NCBI RefSeq assembly: GCF_039679125.1 | Contig: NZ_CP155551.1 | Location: 2,356,001-2,420,000, forward strand | Direction of reading: 5' to 3' | From: Blastococcus sp. HT6-4 | GTDB taxonomy: Bacteria > Actinomycetota > Actinomycetes > Mycobacteriales > Geodermatophilaceae | DNA length: 64,000 nucleotides | Shown here: positions 1 through 8,912 of the stretch, piece after piece | Numbering within the stretch: the first letter of the stretch is position 1 | Layout: each line of letters begins with the position of its first letter | The notes under the pieces: model-generated | What the model was told of the DNA's origin: nothing | The model's database searches: none | Seen by the model: the letters and a program-made list of their open reading frames with translations, nothing else | Made by a program: the position numbers and the translations under genes

Positions 1-698
1 TCGGGCTGCTGGCCCTCGACGCTGGCACGGTGGCGCTGCTGCTGGCCGGGGCCGACACCGGCCTGCGCGCCGCCCCGGGGGACGCCGTCGCGCTGGCGCT
101 GGCCGCCACGCGCGCCTTCGTGAGCGAGCGCGCGGCCCAGGGCGGCACCGCCTGGCGGGTGGCCGAGCTGACCGAGGGCCCGGCCCGCATCGCGGCCGCC
201 CTGGACGCCCCGACCGGACCGCTCGTCGACGTCCCGGCTCCCCCGCGCACCGGGCCGGCCGGTGCGGTGCGGCAGGACGACGGGCGGACGGCGGTGGTCG
301 CCGTCGTGCCGCTCGGCCGGCTGACGGCGGAGCAGGCGGGGCTGCTGGCGGACACGGCCCCGGCCGGGCTGCAGCTGACCCCGTGGCGCAGCGTCGTCGT
401 CCCCGACCTCCCGGACGCCTCGGCCGCCGACGTGCTCGCGGCGGCCGGGCTGGTGCTCGACGCCGGCAGCCCGTGGCTGCAGGTGACGGCCTGCGCGGGG
501 CGGCCCGGCTGCGCGAAGTCGCTCGCCGACGTGCGCACCGACGCGGCCTCGGCCGTCGCGGCCGGCACGCTGCCCGCCGGCGGCGCTCGGCAGCACTGGG
601 CCGGGTGCGAGCGCCGCTGCGGCCGCCCGTCCGGCGAGGTGGTCGACGTCGTCGCCACCGGCGCCGGCTACCGGGTCGGCGGCACCGGTCGCGGCTGA
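1..698 (+). CDS. cobG: Precorrin-3B synthase CobG, C-terminal part (5' end outside window)
   Basis: The reading frame is open from base 3 with no start inside the window, so the gene enters from the left and only about 230 residues are visible. CobG is the siroheme/[4Fe-4S] monooxygenase of aerobic cobalamin synthesis that converts precorrin-3A to precorrin-3B. The visible part has the nitrite/sulfite-reductase-like C-terminus: CAGRPGC (C-x5-C) followed about 40 residues later by GCERRCGRP (C-x3-C), the cluster-ligating cysteines. Its position with cobH/cobIJ supports the call. Functional assignment is strong; completeness cannot be judged. Confidence 0.85.
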   Translation, partial: GLLALDAGTVALLLAGADTGLRAAPGDAVALALAATRAFVSERAAQGGTAWRVAELTEGPARIAAALDAPTGPLVDVPAPPRTGPAGAVRQDDGRTAVVAVVPLGRLTAEQAGLLADTAPAGLQLTPWRSVVVPDLPDASAADVLAAAGLVLDAGSPWLQVTACAGRPGCAKSLADVRTDAASAVAAGTLPAGGARQHWAGCERRCGRPSGEVVDVVATGAGYRVGGTGRG

Positions 699-859
699 TC
701 CGCGGAGGAGCGCACGCCGCTGCCAGGCCCGCACGACGCCGAGCCGTTCGTGATCGGTCCCTGCGGCCGCGCTGTCAAGACTACCGGGGTCAGCCTGCAT
801 CGACAACCCGAAAGCGCAGGTCAGACGCCTGTCCACAGATCTGCGGGAAATCTTCGTAC

Positions 860-2116
860 ATGTGTTCGACAGCTGCGGGTGATGCGCTGGACCGGTTGAC
901 GGCCGCGCTGGACGACCTCGCGGCCGAGGACCTGTCCGGCCGGTTCGGCCCGCAGCTGCTCGACCGGCTGCGGCCGCTGCTGGTGGCGAGCAACCGGCTG
1001 GCCGCGGAGGTCATCCGCACCGTGCGGGAGTGCGAGGTCACCTCCGCCGCCGAGCACGACGGGCAGAAGGCGATGGCGTCCTGGCTGCGCGGGCACGCCC
1101 GGCTCTCCCCGGCGGCGGCGTCGCGGATGGTGCGCTCCGGGCGGGCGCTGGCGCAGCTGCCGGCGGTGGCCGAGGCCGCCACCGCGGGTGCGATCACCGC
1201 CGAAGCGGTCGCGGTGATCGCCCCGGTAGCCGCGCCGGGGAACGTGGCCGCCGCCGAGGCCCAGCAGGTCGACCTCGCCGGGGTGGACACCACGCTGGCC
1301 GAGGTCGCCGCGAGCCGCCCGCACGCCGAACTGCGCCAGGTCGTGGACCACTACCTGGCCCGGCTCGACCCCGACGGGCCCGAACCCGACCCGACCGAGG
1401 GCCGGTCACTGGTGTTCGTCACCCACGCAGATGGCAGCGTCGGATTCCGCGGCGAGCTCGACGCCGTCGGCGGGGAGAAGTTCCAGGCCGCGGTCGAATC
1501 CATCGTCCAGGCATCCCGCCCGGCCGGGGACATGCGCACCCGCGCCCAGCAGTCCGCCGACGCCCTGGTCCAGCTGGCCGACAACCAGCTCGCCTCCGGG
1601 CAGCTGCCGGTCCTGCGCACCGTGAAGCCGCACGTCATCGTCCGGATCGACCTCACCGACCTGGTCGACCCCGCCACCGGACCCGGCGCGGCCACCACCG
1701 GGCTCGGCGCGACCATCTCCGCCGCCCGCGCCCGCTGGCTGGCCTGCGACGGCAACGTGAGCCGGATCGTCATCGGCCCCGACGGCGAGCTCCTGGACCT
1801 GGGCCGCCGGCACCGGGTGGTCCCGCCGCCGCTGCGCCGGGCGGTGGAGTACCGCGACCGGGGATGCGTGTTCGCCGGCTGCGACGCCCCGGCCTCCTGG
1901 TGCGACGTCCACCACCTCGTGCACTGGGCCGACGGCGGAGAAACCTCGCTGGAGAACTCCGCGCTGCTGTGCGAACGCCACCACACCAAGGTCCACCACG
2001 GCTTCCGCGTCGAACGAGATACCAGCGGCCGATGGCACACCTACCGGCCCGACGGAACCGAGATCCTCATCCTCCCCCGCAGCACCGCAGAACCCGAACG
2101 CTCACGCACGGGCTGA
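860..2116 (+). CDS. DUF222 domain protein with C-terminal HNH endonuclease motif
   Basis: About 418 residues from ATG 860; the frame stays open further upstream, but that extension overlaps cobG in another frame and is low-complexity Arg/Pro/Gly, so I start at MCSTAAGD. Residues about 5-300 are the helical DUF222 region common in multi-copy actinobacterial proteins, sometimes called 13E12 repeat family. The end carries an HNH fold: CVFAGCDAP, then HHLVHWADGG and LLCERHHTKVHH, with both zinc-type Cys/His pairs intact. Such genes are scattered through these genomes and are often linked to mobile DNA, although nuclease activity is not shown. No clear ribosome site precedes the start. It interrupts the cob genes. 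Confidence 0.85.
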   Translation: MCSTAAGDALDRLTAALDDLAAEDLSGRFGPQLLDRLRPLLVASNRLAAEVIRTVRECEVTSAAEHDGQKAMASWLRGHARLSPAAASRMVRSGRALAQLPAVAEAATAGAITAEAVAVIAPVAAPGNVAAAEAQQVDLAGVDTTLAEVAASRPHAELRQVVDHYLARLDPDGPEPDPTEGRSLVFVTHADGSVGFRGELDAVGGEKFQAAVESIVQASRPAGDMRTRAQQSADALVQLADNQLASGQLPVLRTVKPHVIVRIDLTDLVDPATGPGAATTGLGATISAARARWLACDGNVSRIVIGPDGELLDLGRRHRVVPPPLRRAVEYRDRGCVFAGCDAPASWCDVHHLVHWADGGETSLENSALLCERHHTKVHHGFRVERDTSGRWHTYRPDGTEILILPRSTAEPERSRTG

Positions 2117-2301
2117 CCACGTCAGACCCGGTCGGCCGCCACGTGAACTGGAGCAGTCGTCCGTACGCGCCTGTTCGCGAGGCACTGACACGCCGGTCCG
2201 ACGTCCTAGAGCCGCATCCCAGGCGGGCTCGACCTCTCCGACGTCGATGACGAAGAGTGGGTACTCGCTGACCCACGTGCCGAGACCACCCAGCAACGAC
2301 A

Positions 2302-2335
2302 AGAGCCCCCACCGTCCAGATGACGGTGGGGCTCT
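2302..2335. terminator. Strong hairpin between convergent genes
   Basis: AGAGCCCCCACCGTC at 2302-2316 pairs with GACGGTGGGGCTCT at 2322-2335, with one bulged C and a 5-nt loop. It lies between the stop of the HNH gene (2116) and the end of the opposite lipoprotein gene (2412), so it may serve both strands. No long U-tract follows, which is common in actinobacteria. The rest of 2117-2411 has no convincing gene. Confidence 0.75.
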
Positions 2336-2411
2336 CTGCACGGCGCGTAGCCGGGGCTCACTGCCGTGGGATACGGCAGCGTCAGTCAGTCGGTGTCACG
2401 GCGTGCCTCGT

Positions 2412-3131
2412 TCACCCTGATGCCGGGACGACGCCTCCAATCTTGAGGTACAGCGGGTAGTTGCTGTCGATGCCGTGCGCCTTGAGGGCCGCCTCGGCGC
2501 TGCCCACGGCGTCCACGGCGTCGGTCGACACCAGCACGTCCACACCGTCCCCGGAGGGCCTCGCGCCCGCGGCCTGCACGATCGGAGCGTGGTCACGGAC
2601 CAGTCGCTGAGCCTCGGCTCGGAGCTCGCCGGTCGGGTACTCGGTCGGCTGTAGGACGACGTCGAAGGGTGCGTCGGCGTACTCGTCGAGCAGCTCCTGC
2701 AGGGCCGCGGGGGGCCGTCCGTGCCAGCGAACCACCACGTGGGTGCGGTCCAGGCTGATCTCCGGGAATCCGAAGTCCGGCGAACCGTCGAACTGTCTGC
2801 TCAGCCGCTCCAGCAGCTCGTGCATCTGCGCGGGCACGGGAGGATAGGACAGATACTCACCGAGTCCCAGCCCGTCGGCACGGGGCGGCACCTTCTCGGG
2901 GACAGCCTGCAGCGGCTCGAGTTCGAATCCGGGCGGGAACGTGTGGAGTGCCATCGGCGGCACGACATCGGGCGTCGGGTCCCCGGCCTGCGGGGACGCG
3001 GCGCAGGCGACGAGAGCCCCGGTGAGCAGGCCGACGCAGCCGGCGAGCAGCCACGGGCGGGCGCTCGCCCACCGGCCGCCAGTCGATGCCTGGCGGAACT
3101 GCCTCGCTCGATGGGTCTGGTGGGCAGCCAC
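2412..3131 (-). CDS. Putative lipoprotein of unknown function
   Basis: 239 residues from a GTG start. A basic N-terminus is followed by a hydrophobic stretch and a lipobox (LVAC, Cys at about 43), so it should be exported and lipid-anchored. The mature part has no family I recognise. It has a segment resembling a ferredoxin-like or sporulation/BON-type alpha-beta fold (LDRTHVVVRW, then repeated DVVLQ/VDVLVSTDAVDAVG strands). It lies 9 bp downstream of the membrane protein gene at 3141-3695 and two genes below a sigma factor, so it is probably the last member of that operon, ending at the 2302-2335 hairpin. Possible role in envelope sensing is inference only. Confidence 0.75.
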   Translation of the reverse strand: MAAHQTHRARQFRQASTGGRWASARPWLLAGCVGLLTGALVACAASPQAGDPTPDVVPPMALHTFPPGFELEPLQAVPEKVPPRADGLGLGEYLSYPPVPAQMHELLERLSRQFDGSPDFGFPEISLDRTHVVVRWHGRPPAALQELLDEYADAPFDVVLQPTEYPTGELRAEAQRLVRDHAPIVQAAGARPSGDGVDVLVSTDAVDAVGSAEAALKAHGIDSNYPLYLKIGGVVPASG

Positions 3132-3140
3132 GGGTCGGAC

Positions 3141-3695
3141 CTAGTTGATGATCCGGTCCTCGTCGGCGGGGACGCCGACGAGGGCCGGGTCGATCGGGTA
3201 GCTGACGTCGCAGATGTACTCCGCGCGGTGGAAGGCGGCGAGCTCAGCGTTCGGGATCGCGTAGTGACCTTCCTCAGTCGGCGCGTAGCCGTGCTCCGCC
3301 ATGCACGCCGTTACCAGCGCCTCCTTCTGCTCCGGCCTCACCAGTGCGATGACCGGCACGTCCGGCGGGTCGGTGATGCCGAACATCTCGGCTGCATCCG
3401 CGCGCTGCTGCTCCAGGCTGGGCGTGGTCGGCTCTGCCGCAGCCGGCGCGGGGGCGTCGGCCGCGGCGTTGGCCGGTGCGGCCACGTTCCCGCCGGCGGG
3501 CTGGTCGAGCAGCACACCGCCGACGGGGATGGCGGCCACTACGAGCGCCACCCCGAGAGTGGAGGCCACGACGCCGGTCCGACGACGGTTGCTCCGCCGG
3601 CGCAGGTCCTCGACCCGCTCCAGCAGGTCACTGGGCGGCTCACCGACGAGTTCGGCGTCGCGGCGCAGCGCGTCGCGCAGGTCGCTGCTGTTCAT
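3141..3695 (-). CDS. Single-pass membrane protein, likely anti-sigma-type partner of the adjacent sigma factor
   Basis: 184 residues. An N-terminal cytoplasmic segment of about 38 residues (MNSSDLRDALRRDAEL, then DLLERVEDLRRRSNRRR) precedes one membrane helix (about 41-63) and a secreted Ala/Pro-rich linker and globular tail with two Cys (VTACMAEHGY, EYICDVSY). The topology matches SigE-family partners in actinobacteria, although no HxxxCxxC zinc anti-sigma motif is present. Its ATG overlaps the sigma gene stop by 4 bp (3692-3695), so translation is coupled. Anti-sigma function is inferred from context and topology. Confidence 0.75.
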   Translation of the reverse strand: MNSSDLRDALRRDAELVGEPPSDLLERVEDLRRRSNRRRTGVVASTLGVALVVAAIPVGGVLLDQPAGGNVAAPANAAADAPAPAAAEPTTPSLEQQRADAAEMFGITDPPDVPVIALVRPEQKEALVTACMAEHGYAPTEEGHYAIPNAELAAFHRAEYICDVSYPIDPALVGVPADEDRIIN

Positions 3696-4210
3696 CGCAT
3701 TTCCTCTCGCTGCAGGGTGTTCTCGGTGGATGGAGCGAGTACGGAGCGCAGGCGTGCCAGTCCACGGGATGCCTGGCTCTTCACAGAGCCGATCGAGCAG
3801 CCCAGCGCCGCGGCGGTCTCGGCCTCGGACAGGTCCTCGTAGTAGCGAAGGACAATTACCGCTCGCATCCGGGATGGCAGCGCCTCCAGCGCCGCCACTG
3901 CTCGGCCCGGGACGGCCGCCGGGTCGCCGTAAGGCGAGTGGTCATCGGGCGGCTGGTCGATGAGTACCTCAGTGACCCGCCGGCGGCGGAGCCAGCTGGC
4001 CTGGGTGGTGACCAGCACCCGGCGCACGTAGGGGTAGGCGGCTTGGTGGTCGGCGATCTTCGACCAGCGCCGGGATGTCTTCAGCAGGGCAGCCTGCAGC
4101 AGGTCCTCGGCCGACCAGCGGTCACCGGTGAGCAGGTAGGCCACCCGCAGCAGCGCCGGAGACCACTGCGCGACGAAGTCGGCGAAGTCGGCCTCGCTCT
4201 CCCTGACCAC
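3692..4210 (-). CDS. RNA polymerase sigma factor, SigE-family ECF type
   Basis: 172 residues from GTG 4210, which has a GGGGGG-type ribosome site just upstream; the frame remains open beyond it but in non-coding-like sequence. Sigma region 2 is seen at residues about 14-50 (LLRVAYLLTGDRWSAEDLLQ) and region 4 with its helix-turn-helix at about 126-156 (LSEAETAAALGCSIGSVKSQ). Length and the AYLLTGD signature match the actinobacterial SigE-like 70-kDa-sigma subfamily. It should direct core polymerase to a small regulon, probably under control of the membrane protein encoded next. First gene of a three-gene minus-strand unit. Confidence 0.9.
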   Translation of the reverse strand: MVRESEADFADFVAQWSPALLRVAYLLTGDRWSAEDLLQAALLKTSRRWSKIADHQAAYPYVRRVLVTTQASWLRRRRVTEVLIDQPPDDHSPYGDPAAVPGRAVAALEALPSRMRAVIVLRYYEDLSEAETAAALGCSIGSVKSQASRGLARLRSVLAPSTENTLQREEMR

Positions 4211-4542
4211 AGCACCCCCCGGTCCGGCACCCCGGCCGGGTGCGCTCTCACCTGTACACACGCCCGACCCGCCGGAAAGGTTGAGAGGACAGCCAGCTTC
4301 TTTCAGCCAGGTCCTCCGACCGGGTGAGTCGGCGGTCGGCCCCGGCCCCGGCCCGGGCCCGGGCCCGGGCCCCGGCCCCGGCCACGTGGCATTCCGCGTG
4401 GGACAGGGCTCAGGGTGTCGGCGTAGAGTCCGGAGTGCCGCAGCCGACGCGGCGTGTTTCCCACCCAGAACAACGCTTGCTGCCGAACTTGGAGTGAGCG
4501 GAGTACGGCTCATGAGGGTGACGGCATGGGTCCATTGCTGGG
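4211..4542. other. Gene-free region with a 46-bp G+C-only repeat tract
   Basis: This 332-bp interval separates the sigma factor start from the end of the NTF2-like gene and must hold the sigma operon promoter. It contains a run made only of G and C at 4338-4383, built from alternating GGCCCC and GGGCCC units. The central CCCGGG triplet repeats are self-complementary. No coding-like frame was seen. Confidence 0.6.
4338..4383. repeat. Short-unit GGCCCC/GGGCCC tract
   Basis: 46 consecutive G/C bases: GGCCCC twice, then GGCCCGGGCCCGGGCCCGGG, then GGCCCC twice. It lies about 130 bp upstream of the sigma factor start. Such tracts slip easily during replication, and the middle can fold on itself. 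Confidence 0.8.
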
Positions 4543-4920
4543 TCAGCTCCCGCCGGCCTCGGTGCCCTGGTGGTAGACGGCACGCCAGTTGTCGGTCGTC
4601 CGCTCCCAGATGGTCGCGCGACGGGTGACTCGGGATCCCTGGCGCAGCAGGTACGTCAGCAGATGGGTGTGGGCGCCCAGGGGTCGGCAGGCGAAGTCGC
4701 TGGTCTCCCACTCCTCCGGCGCCCCTTCCGCATAGCGCTGCTCGAGCACGGACCAGACGAACTCGTGGTCGTAGCAGGTTCCGGACGCGCCGACCTCCCA
4801 GAAGTCCTCGGCGGTCATCGCCTCGAACGACGCCCGCGAGGTGCCGAACTCGGTCCGGTGGAACAGCGGCTCCCGGGCCATCAACTGGTGCAGGACGTCG
4901 GCGTTCTCCGGCGCGCTCAT
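4543..4920 (-). CDS. NTF2-like (DUF4440/SnoaL fold) protein
   Basis: 125 residues from ATG 4920 ([14 protein letters not shown]). The sequence has the typical cone-fold pattern: an N-terminal helix with LFHRTEFG, the segment [13 protein letters not shown], then long strands ([16 protein letters not shown] and [21 protein letters not shown]), the W-x-x-x-YHQGT end being typical of DUF4440 proteins. A longer frame upstream to 5043 exists but looks non-coding. Function unknown; these are small enzymes or binding proteins. It is transcribed away from cobH. Confidence 0.8.
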   Translation of the reverse strand: MSAPENADVLHQLMAREPLFHRTEFGTSRASFEAMTAEDFWEVGASGTCYDHEFVWSVLEQRYAEGAPEEWETSDFACRPLGAHTHLLTYLLRQGSRVTRRATIWERTTDNWRAVYHQGTEAGGS

Positions 4921-5076
4921 GGCGATCACTGTGCGCGGTCGCCCGGCCGCCGCTCCTGCGGGATGAACCCATCCATCACCCTCCCGGACTGTCCGGTCGT
5001 CGCCGGCCCGCATGTCGCGGCGGCCGGTCGGAGCCCCGGCCACCGTTCCCCCGGACGGCCGTCGCGGCGCGGGCCG

Positions 5077-5082
5077 TAGCCT
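5077..5082 (+). promoter_or_regulatory. Probable -10 box of leaderless cobH transcript
   Basis: TAGCCT at 5077-5082 ends 8 bp before ATG 5091, the spacing expected when transcription begins at the start codon. There is no ribosome site before cobH. The -35 region is not clear. Confidence 0.4.
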
Positions 5083-5090
5083 CCGTGCCG

Positions 5091-5711
5091 ATGTACGACT
5101 ACGAGAAGGACGGCGCCGAGATCTACCGGCGCTCGTTCGCCACGATCCGCGCCGAGGCCGACCTCGCGAGCCTGCCCGCCGACGTCGCCCAGGTGGCGGT
5201 CCGGATGATCCACGCCTGCGGGCAGGTCGACCTGGTGGGCGACATCGCCTACTCCCCCACCGTGGTTACCCGCGCCCGGGAGGCCCTGCGCGCGGGCGCG
5301 CCGGTGCTCTGCGACGCCCAGATGGTCGCCAGCGGGGTCACCCGCCGCCGGCTGCCCGCGGGCAACGACGTCGTCTGCACCCTGAACGACCCCCGCACCC
5401 CCGGCCTCGCGGCCGAGCTGGGCACCACCCGCACCGCCGCGGCGCTCGAGCTGTGGCGCGACCGGCTCGACGGCGCCGTGGTGGCCATCGGCAACGCCCC
5501 GACCGCCCTGTTCCACCTGCTGGAGATGGTGGCCGCGGGCGCGCCGCGGCCGGCCGCCGTCGTCGGCATCCCGGTGGGGTTCATCGGCGCGGTCGAGTCC
5601 AAGGACGCGCTCGCGGAGTCCGACCTCGAGTTCCTGGTGGTCCGGGGCCGCCGCGGTGGCAGCGCGATCACCGCGGCCGCCGTCAACGCGATCGCGAGCA
5701 CGGAGGAGTGA
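5091..5711 (+). CDS. cobH: Precorrin-8X methylmutase CobH
   Basis: 206 residues. CobH moves the C11 methyl of precorrin-8X to C12, giving hydrogenobyrinic acid. The catalytic histidine is seen in RMIHACGQ (His41), and family motifs [28 protein letters not shown] and [11 protein letters not shown] are all present. I prefer ATG 5091 over GTG 5085 because MYDYEKDG aligns with family N-termini and a -10 box lies just upstream. Its TGA overlaps the GTG of cobIJ by 4 bp, so the two are coupled. Length is normal for the family. Confidence 0.95.
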   Translation: MYDYEKDGAEIYRRSFATIRAEADLASLPADVAQVAVRMIHACGQVDLVGDIAYSPTVVTRAREALRAGAPVLCDAQMVASGVTRRRLPAGNDVVCTLNDPRTPGLAAELGTTRTAAALELWRDRLDGAVVAIGNAPTALFHLLEMVAAGAPRPAAVVGIPVGFIGAVESKDALAESDLEFLVVRGRRGGSAITAAAVNAIASTEE

Positions 5712-7225
5712 GCGCGGTGGACGGTTCCTCCCCCGGCCGGCTCTACGGGGTCGGGCTGGGCCCCGGCGATCCCGAGCTGGTCACGGTCAAGGCCGCCCGG
5801 CTGATCGGCGCCGCCGACGTCGTCGCCTTCCACGCCGCCCGGCACGGCCGTTCGGTCGCCCGCGCGCTGGCCGAGCCCTACCTGCGCGAGGGCCAGGTCG
5901 AGGAGCTGCTGGTCTACCCGGTCACCACCGAGACGACCGACCACCCCGGCGGCTACCAGGGCGCCATCGACGAGTTCTACGAAGCCGCCGCGGCCCGGCT
6001 CGCCGCCCACCTCGACGCCGGGCGCGACGTCGTCGTGCTCGCCGAGGGCGACCCCCTCTTCTACGGCTCGTACATGCACATGCACAAGCGGCTGGCGCAC
6101 CGCTACCCCACCGAGGTCGTCCCCGGGGTCACCAGCATCACGGCCGCGGCCGCCGCCGTCGGCCGCCCCCTGGTCGAGCGCGACGAGGTGCTCACCGTCC
6201 TGCCCGGGACGCTGCCGGCCGAGCAGCTCGCCGAGCGGCTCGCGGCCACCGACTCCGCCGCGGTGATGAAGCTCGGCCGCACCTTCCCACAGGTGCGGGA
6301 AGCGTTCGAGCGGGCCGGCGTCCTCGACCGGGCCCTATACGTCGAGCGTGCCACCACCGACCGCCAGCGGTGCATGCCGCTGGCCGACGTCGACCCGGCG
6401 AGCGTGCCCTACTTCTCCCTGGCCCTGCTGCCCAGCCCGCTCACGCCGCAGCTCGTCGAGCCGGCGCGCCCGACCGAGCGGCCGGCCACGACCGGCGAGG
6501 TGGTGGTCGTCGGGCTCGGGCCCGGCGCCCGCGCCTGGACGACGCCGGAGGCCGCCGAGGCCCTCGCCGCCGCCGACGACCTGGTCGGCTACGGGCCCTA
6601 CCTCGACCGCGTCGAGGTCAACCCGCGCCAGGCCCGCCACCCCAGCGACAACCGCGTGGAGGCCGACCGCGCCGCGCACGCGCTCGAGCTGGCGCGCTCG
6701 GGCCGGCGGGTCGCCGTCGTCTCCAGCGGCGACCCCGGGGTCTTCGCCATGGCCGCCGCCGTCCTCGAGGTCGCCGCCCGGCCCGAGTTCGCCGGCGTCC
6801 CGGTGCGGGTCGTCCCCGGCCTCACCGCCGCGCAGGCCGTCGCCTCCCGCGTCGGCGCCCCGCTGGGCCACGACTTCTGCATCCTGTCGCTCTCCGACGT
6901 CCTCAAGCCCTGGGACGTGATCGTCGACCGGCTCCGCCACGCCGCAGCCGCCGACCTGGTGATCGCCCTCTACAACCCGCGGTCCCGGCACCGCCCGCAC
7001 CAACTGGGCGAGGCCCTGCAGGTGCTGCGGGAGATCCGCGCCCCCGGCACGGTGGTGGTCGTCGGCCGCGACGTCGGCGGGCCGCAGGAGTCGGTCACCG
7101 TCACCACGCTCGGCGACCTGGACCCGGAGACGGTGGACATGCGCTGCCTGGTGCTGATCGGCTCGTCGCAGACCCGGGTCACGCCGTCGGGGGCCGTCTA
7201 CACCTCGCGCACCTACCCGGGGTGA
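5708..7225 (+). CDS. cobIJ: Bifunctional precorrin-2 C20-/precorrin-3B C17-methyltransferase CobIJ
   Basis: 505 residues from GTG 5708, overlapping the cobH stop. Two SAM-dependent tetrapyrrole methylase domains are fused. CobI occupies about 1-240, with [18 protein letters not shown] near the N-terminus and [12 protein letters not shown]. CobJ occupies about 255-500, with [28 protein letters not shown] and ALYNPRS. The fusion is usual in actinobacteria, including mycobacteria. The two domains act either side of CobG: C20 methylation gives precorrin-3A, and C17 methylation with ring contraction gives precorrin-4. Only 14 bp separate it from the next gene. Confidence 0.95.
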   Translation: MSAVDGSSPGRLYGVGLGPGDPELVTVKAARLIGAADVVAFHAARHGRSVARALAEPYLREGQVEELLVYPVTTETTDHPGGYQGAIDEFYEAAAARLAAHLDAGRDVVVLAEGDPLFYGSYMHMHKRLAHRYPTEVVPGVTSITAAAAAVGRPLVERDEVLTVLPGTLPAEQLAERLAATDSAAVMKLGRTFPQVREAFERAGVLDRALYVERATTDRQRCMPLADVDPASVPYFSLALLPSPLTPQLVEPARPTERPATTGEVVVVGLGPGARAWTTPEAAEALAAADDLVGYGPYLDRVEVNPRQARHPSDNRVEADRAAHALELARSGRRVAVVSSGDPGVFAMAAAVLEVAARPEFAGVPVRVVPGLTAAQAVASRVGAPLGHDFCILSLSDVLKPWDVIVDRLRHAAAADLVIALYNPRSRHRPHQLGEALQVLREIRAPGTVVVVGRDVGGPQESVTVTTLGDLDPETVDMRCLVLIGSSQTRVTPSGAVYTSRTYPG

Positions 7226-7239
7226 CACGCCGGGCGGGA

Positions 7240-8496
7240 ATGTCCGGCAGATCGTTGTCCTTCCCCACCATCGTGGTTCCCCCGACGCTCTCCAGGACGC
7301 CCGCGTTCTGGTCGACCGCGGGCATCCTCCTGCTGGTGCTGGCGGCGTCCGGCGTCCCGACGCCGCTCTACCGCGTCTACCAGGAGCAGTTCGGCTTCGG
7401 CCCCGGGATGCTGACGACGGTCTTCGGCATCTACGCCCTGGCCCTGCTGGCCGCGCTCCTCGTCGTGGGCGGGCTCTCCGACCACGTCGGCCGCCGGCCC
7501 GTGCTCGTCGGCGGGCTGCTGCTGCAGGCCGTCTCGATGGGCGTCTTCCTCGGGGCCGACAGCGTCGGGTGGCTGCTCACCGCCCGCGTGCTGCAGGGCC
7601 TGTCGATGGGTGCGCTCACCGGCACCCTGGGCGCGATGCTGCTGGACACCCAGCGGCCCGACCGGCCGCTCGGCCCGCTGGCGAACAGCGCCGGGCCCGG
7701 CATCGGCCTCTCGCTCGGCGCGGTCGGCGCCGGCCTCACCGTCGAGTACGTCGCCACGCCCACCCGGTGGGTGTTCGCCGTGCTCGCCGTCGTCCTCCTG
7801 CTCTGCGCCGCCCTGGTCGCCCTGCTCCCCGAGACGTCCCCGCGCGCCCCCGGCGCGCTGCGGTCGCTGCGCCCGGCCGTGCGGGTACCCCGGCCGCAGC
7901 GGACGGCGTTCCTCACCGCCCTGCCGGCGATCGTGGCCGCCTGGGCCCTGGGCGGGCTCTACCTCTCCCTCGGCCCGTCGCTGGTCGCCTCCGTCTTCGG
8001 CATCGACGACCACCTCGTCGGGGGCCTGCTGGTGCTCGCCATGCAGGGGACGGCCGCGGCCGCCGCGGTGCTGGGCCGCTCGCTCGCCCCCGAGCGGGCC
8101 ATGGTCACCGGCGCATCGGTGTTCGCCGCGGGGGTGGCGGGCACGATCGCCGCCCTGGTCAGCGGGAGCGTCGCCGTCCTCTTCGGCTCCGCCGTCGTCT
8201 CCGGGCTCGGGTTCGGCCTGGCGTTCCTGGGCGCGGTCGCCACCGCGAGCGCCGGTGTCGCGCCCGCCGAGCGCGCCGGGCTCCTGTCGAGCGTCTTCGT
8301 CGCCGGCTACCTCAGCTTCAGCGTGCCCGCGGTCGCCGCGGGCATCGCCGCGGGCATCGTGGGCCTGGAGACGGTCACCGAGGTCTACGCCGCCGTGCTC
8401 GTGGTCCTGGCGCTCGGCGCCGTCGCCGGCGTGCGGCTGCGCCGCCGGGCGACCCGCGCCGGCCGAGCGCCGGCACCGGAGTCGCTGGCGGCCTGA
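7240..8496 (+). CDS. Major facilitator superfamily transporter
   Basis: 418 residues, about 12 predicted membrane helices. Motif A between helices 2 and 3 is visible as GGLSDHVGRRPVLVGG, and helix 5 shows a GPGIGLSLGA pattern typical of drug:proton antiporters. The start is ATG 7240 (MSGRSLSFPTI), 14 bp after the cobIJ stop, so it may be cotranscribed. The substrate cannot be read from sequence; export of a small molecule is the family norm. A role in corrinoid traffic would be guesswork. Confidence 0.85.
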   Translation: MSGRSLSFPTIVVPPTLSRTPAFWSTAGILLLVLAASGVPTPLYRVYQEQFGFGPGMLTTVFGIYALALLAALLVVGGLSDHVGRRPVLVGGLLLQAVSMGVFLGADSVGWLLTARVLQGLSMGALTGTLGAMLLDTQRPDRPLGPLANSAGPGIGLSLGAVGAGLTVEYVATPTRWVFAVLAVVLLLCAALVALLPETSPRAPGALRSLRPAVRVPRPQRTAFLTALPAIVAAWALGGLYLSLGPSLVASVFGIDDHLVGGLLVLAMQGTAAAAAVLGRSLAPERAMVTGASVFAAGVAGTIAALVSGSVAVLFGSAVVSGLGFGLAFLGAVATASAGVAPAERAGLLSSVFVAGYLSFSVPAVAAGIAAGIVGLETVTEVYAAVLVVLALGAVAGVRLRRRATRAGRAPAPESLAA

Positions 8497-8503
8497 CCGG
8501 CCC

Positions 8504-8869
8504 TCAGCTCCCCGGGTACGGGGTGGCCCGCAGCGCCCGCGCCAGGTGCGCGGCGTTCTCGGCCAGGGTCGCCGTCGTGGAGGCGACCGCCTCGGGGGTC
8601 TCGTCGAGGTCCATGTAGTCGCGGCTGCCCATCGCCTCGTCGTTCCAGTAGGTGCCGCCCTGGGACGGGATGGTGAACCCGATGTCGTTGAGCCCCTGGA
8701 ACAGGTCGGCGGTGATCTTGTGCGCGCCGCGCACGACGTCCCCGGTGACCCCGTGCTTGCCCGGCTCGTCGAGCACCTGGCGGGCGATCAGGTCGCTGCT
8801 CGACGGTGCGGGCGAGGGCTTGAGGCTGCAGACGAGGGCAAGGGCACGGAGGGACGCGGTCTCGGTCAT
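8504..8869 (-). pseudogene. Flavodoxin/NADPH-dependent FMN reductase family gene with internal deletion
   Basis: 121 residues from ATG 8869. The N-terminus (RALALVCSLKPSPAPSSSDL, ending TGDVVR near 45) and the C-terminus (GAHKITADLFQGLNDIGFTIP to the ALRATPYPGS end) both match a family of about 200-residue flavoproteins. The middle, including the FMN-phosphate/isoalloxazine-binding loops and the WMG region, is absent. The join is near 8728-8731 at a GCGCGCC-rich site, and the frame is kept. The product is unlikely to bind flavin, so I call it a remnant. The family comparison is from memory and was not aligned. Confidence 0.65.
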
Positions 8870-8912
8870 GCCCGTGGACTGCCGCGCCGCCCCGCTGCAT
8901 CACACATGGCAA

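Noticed and set aside
2230-2295. Frame reading GLDLSDVDDEEWVLADP, similar to the N-terminus of IS5-type transposases
   Set aside because: Too short, no start, no inverted repeats and no further transposase sequence nearby.
5012-5707. N-terminal extension of cobIJ to 5012
   Set aside because: It overlaps all of cobH in another frame and lacks any domain; GTG 5708 overlapping the cobH stop is the sensible start.
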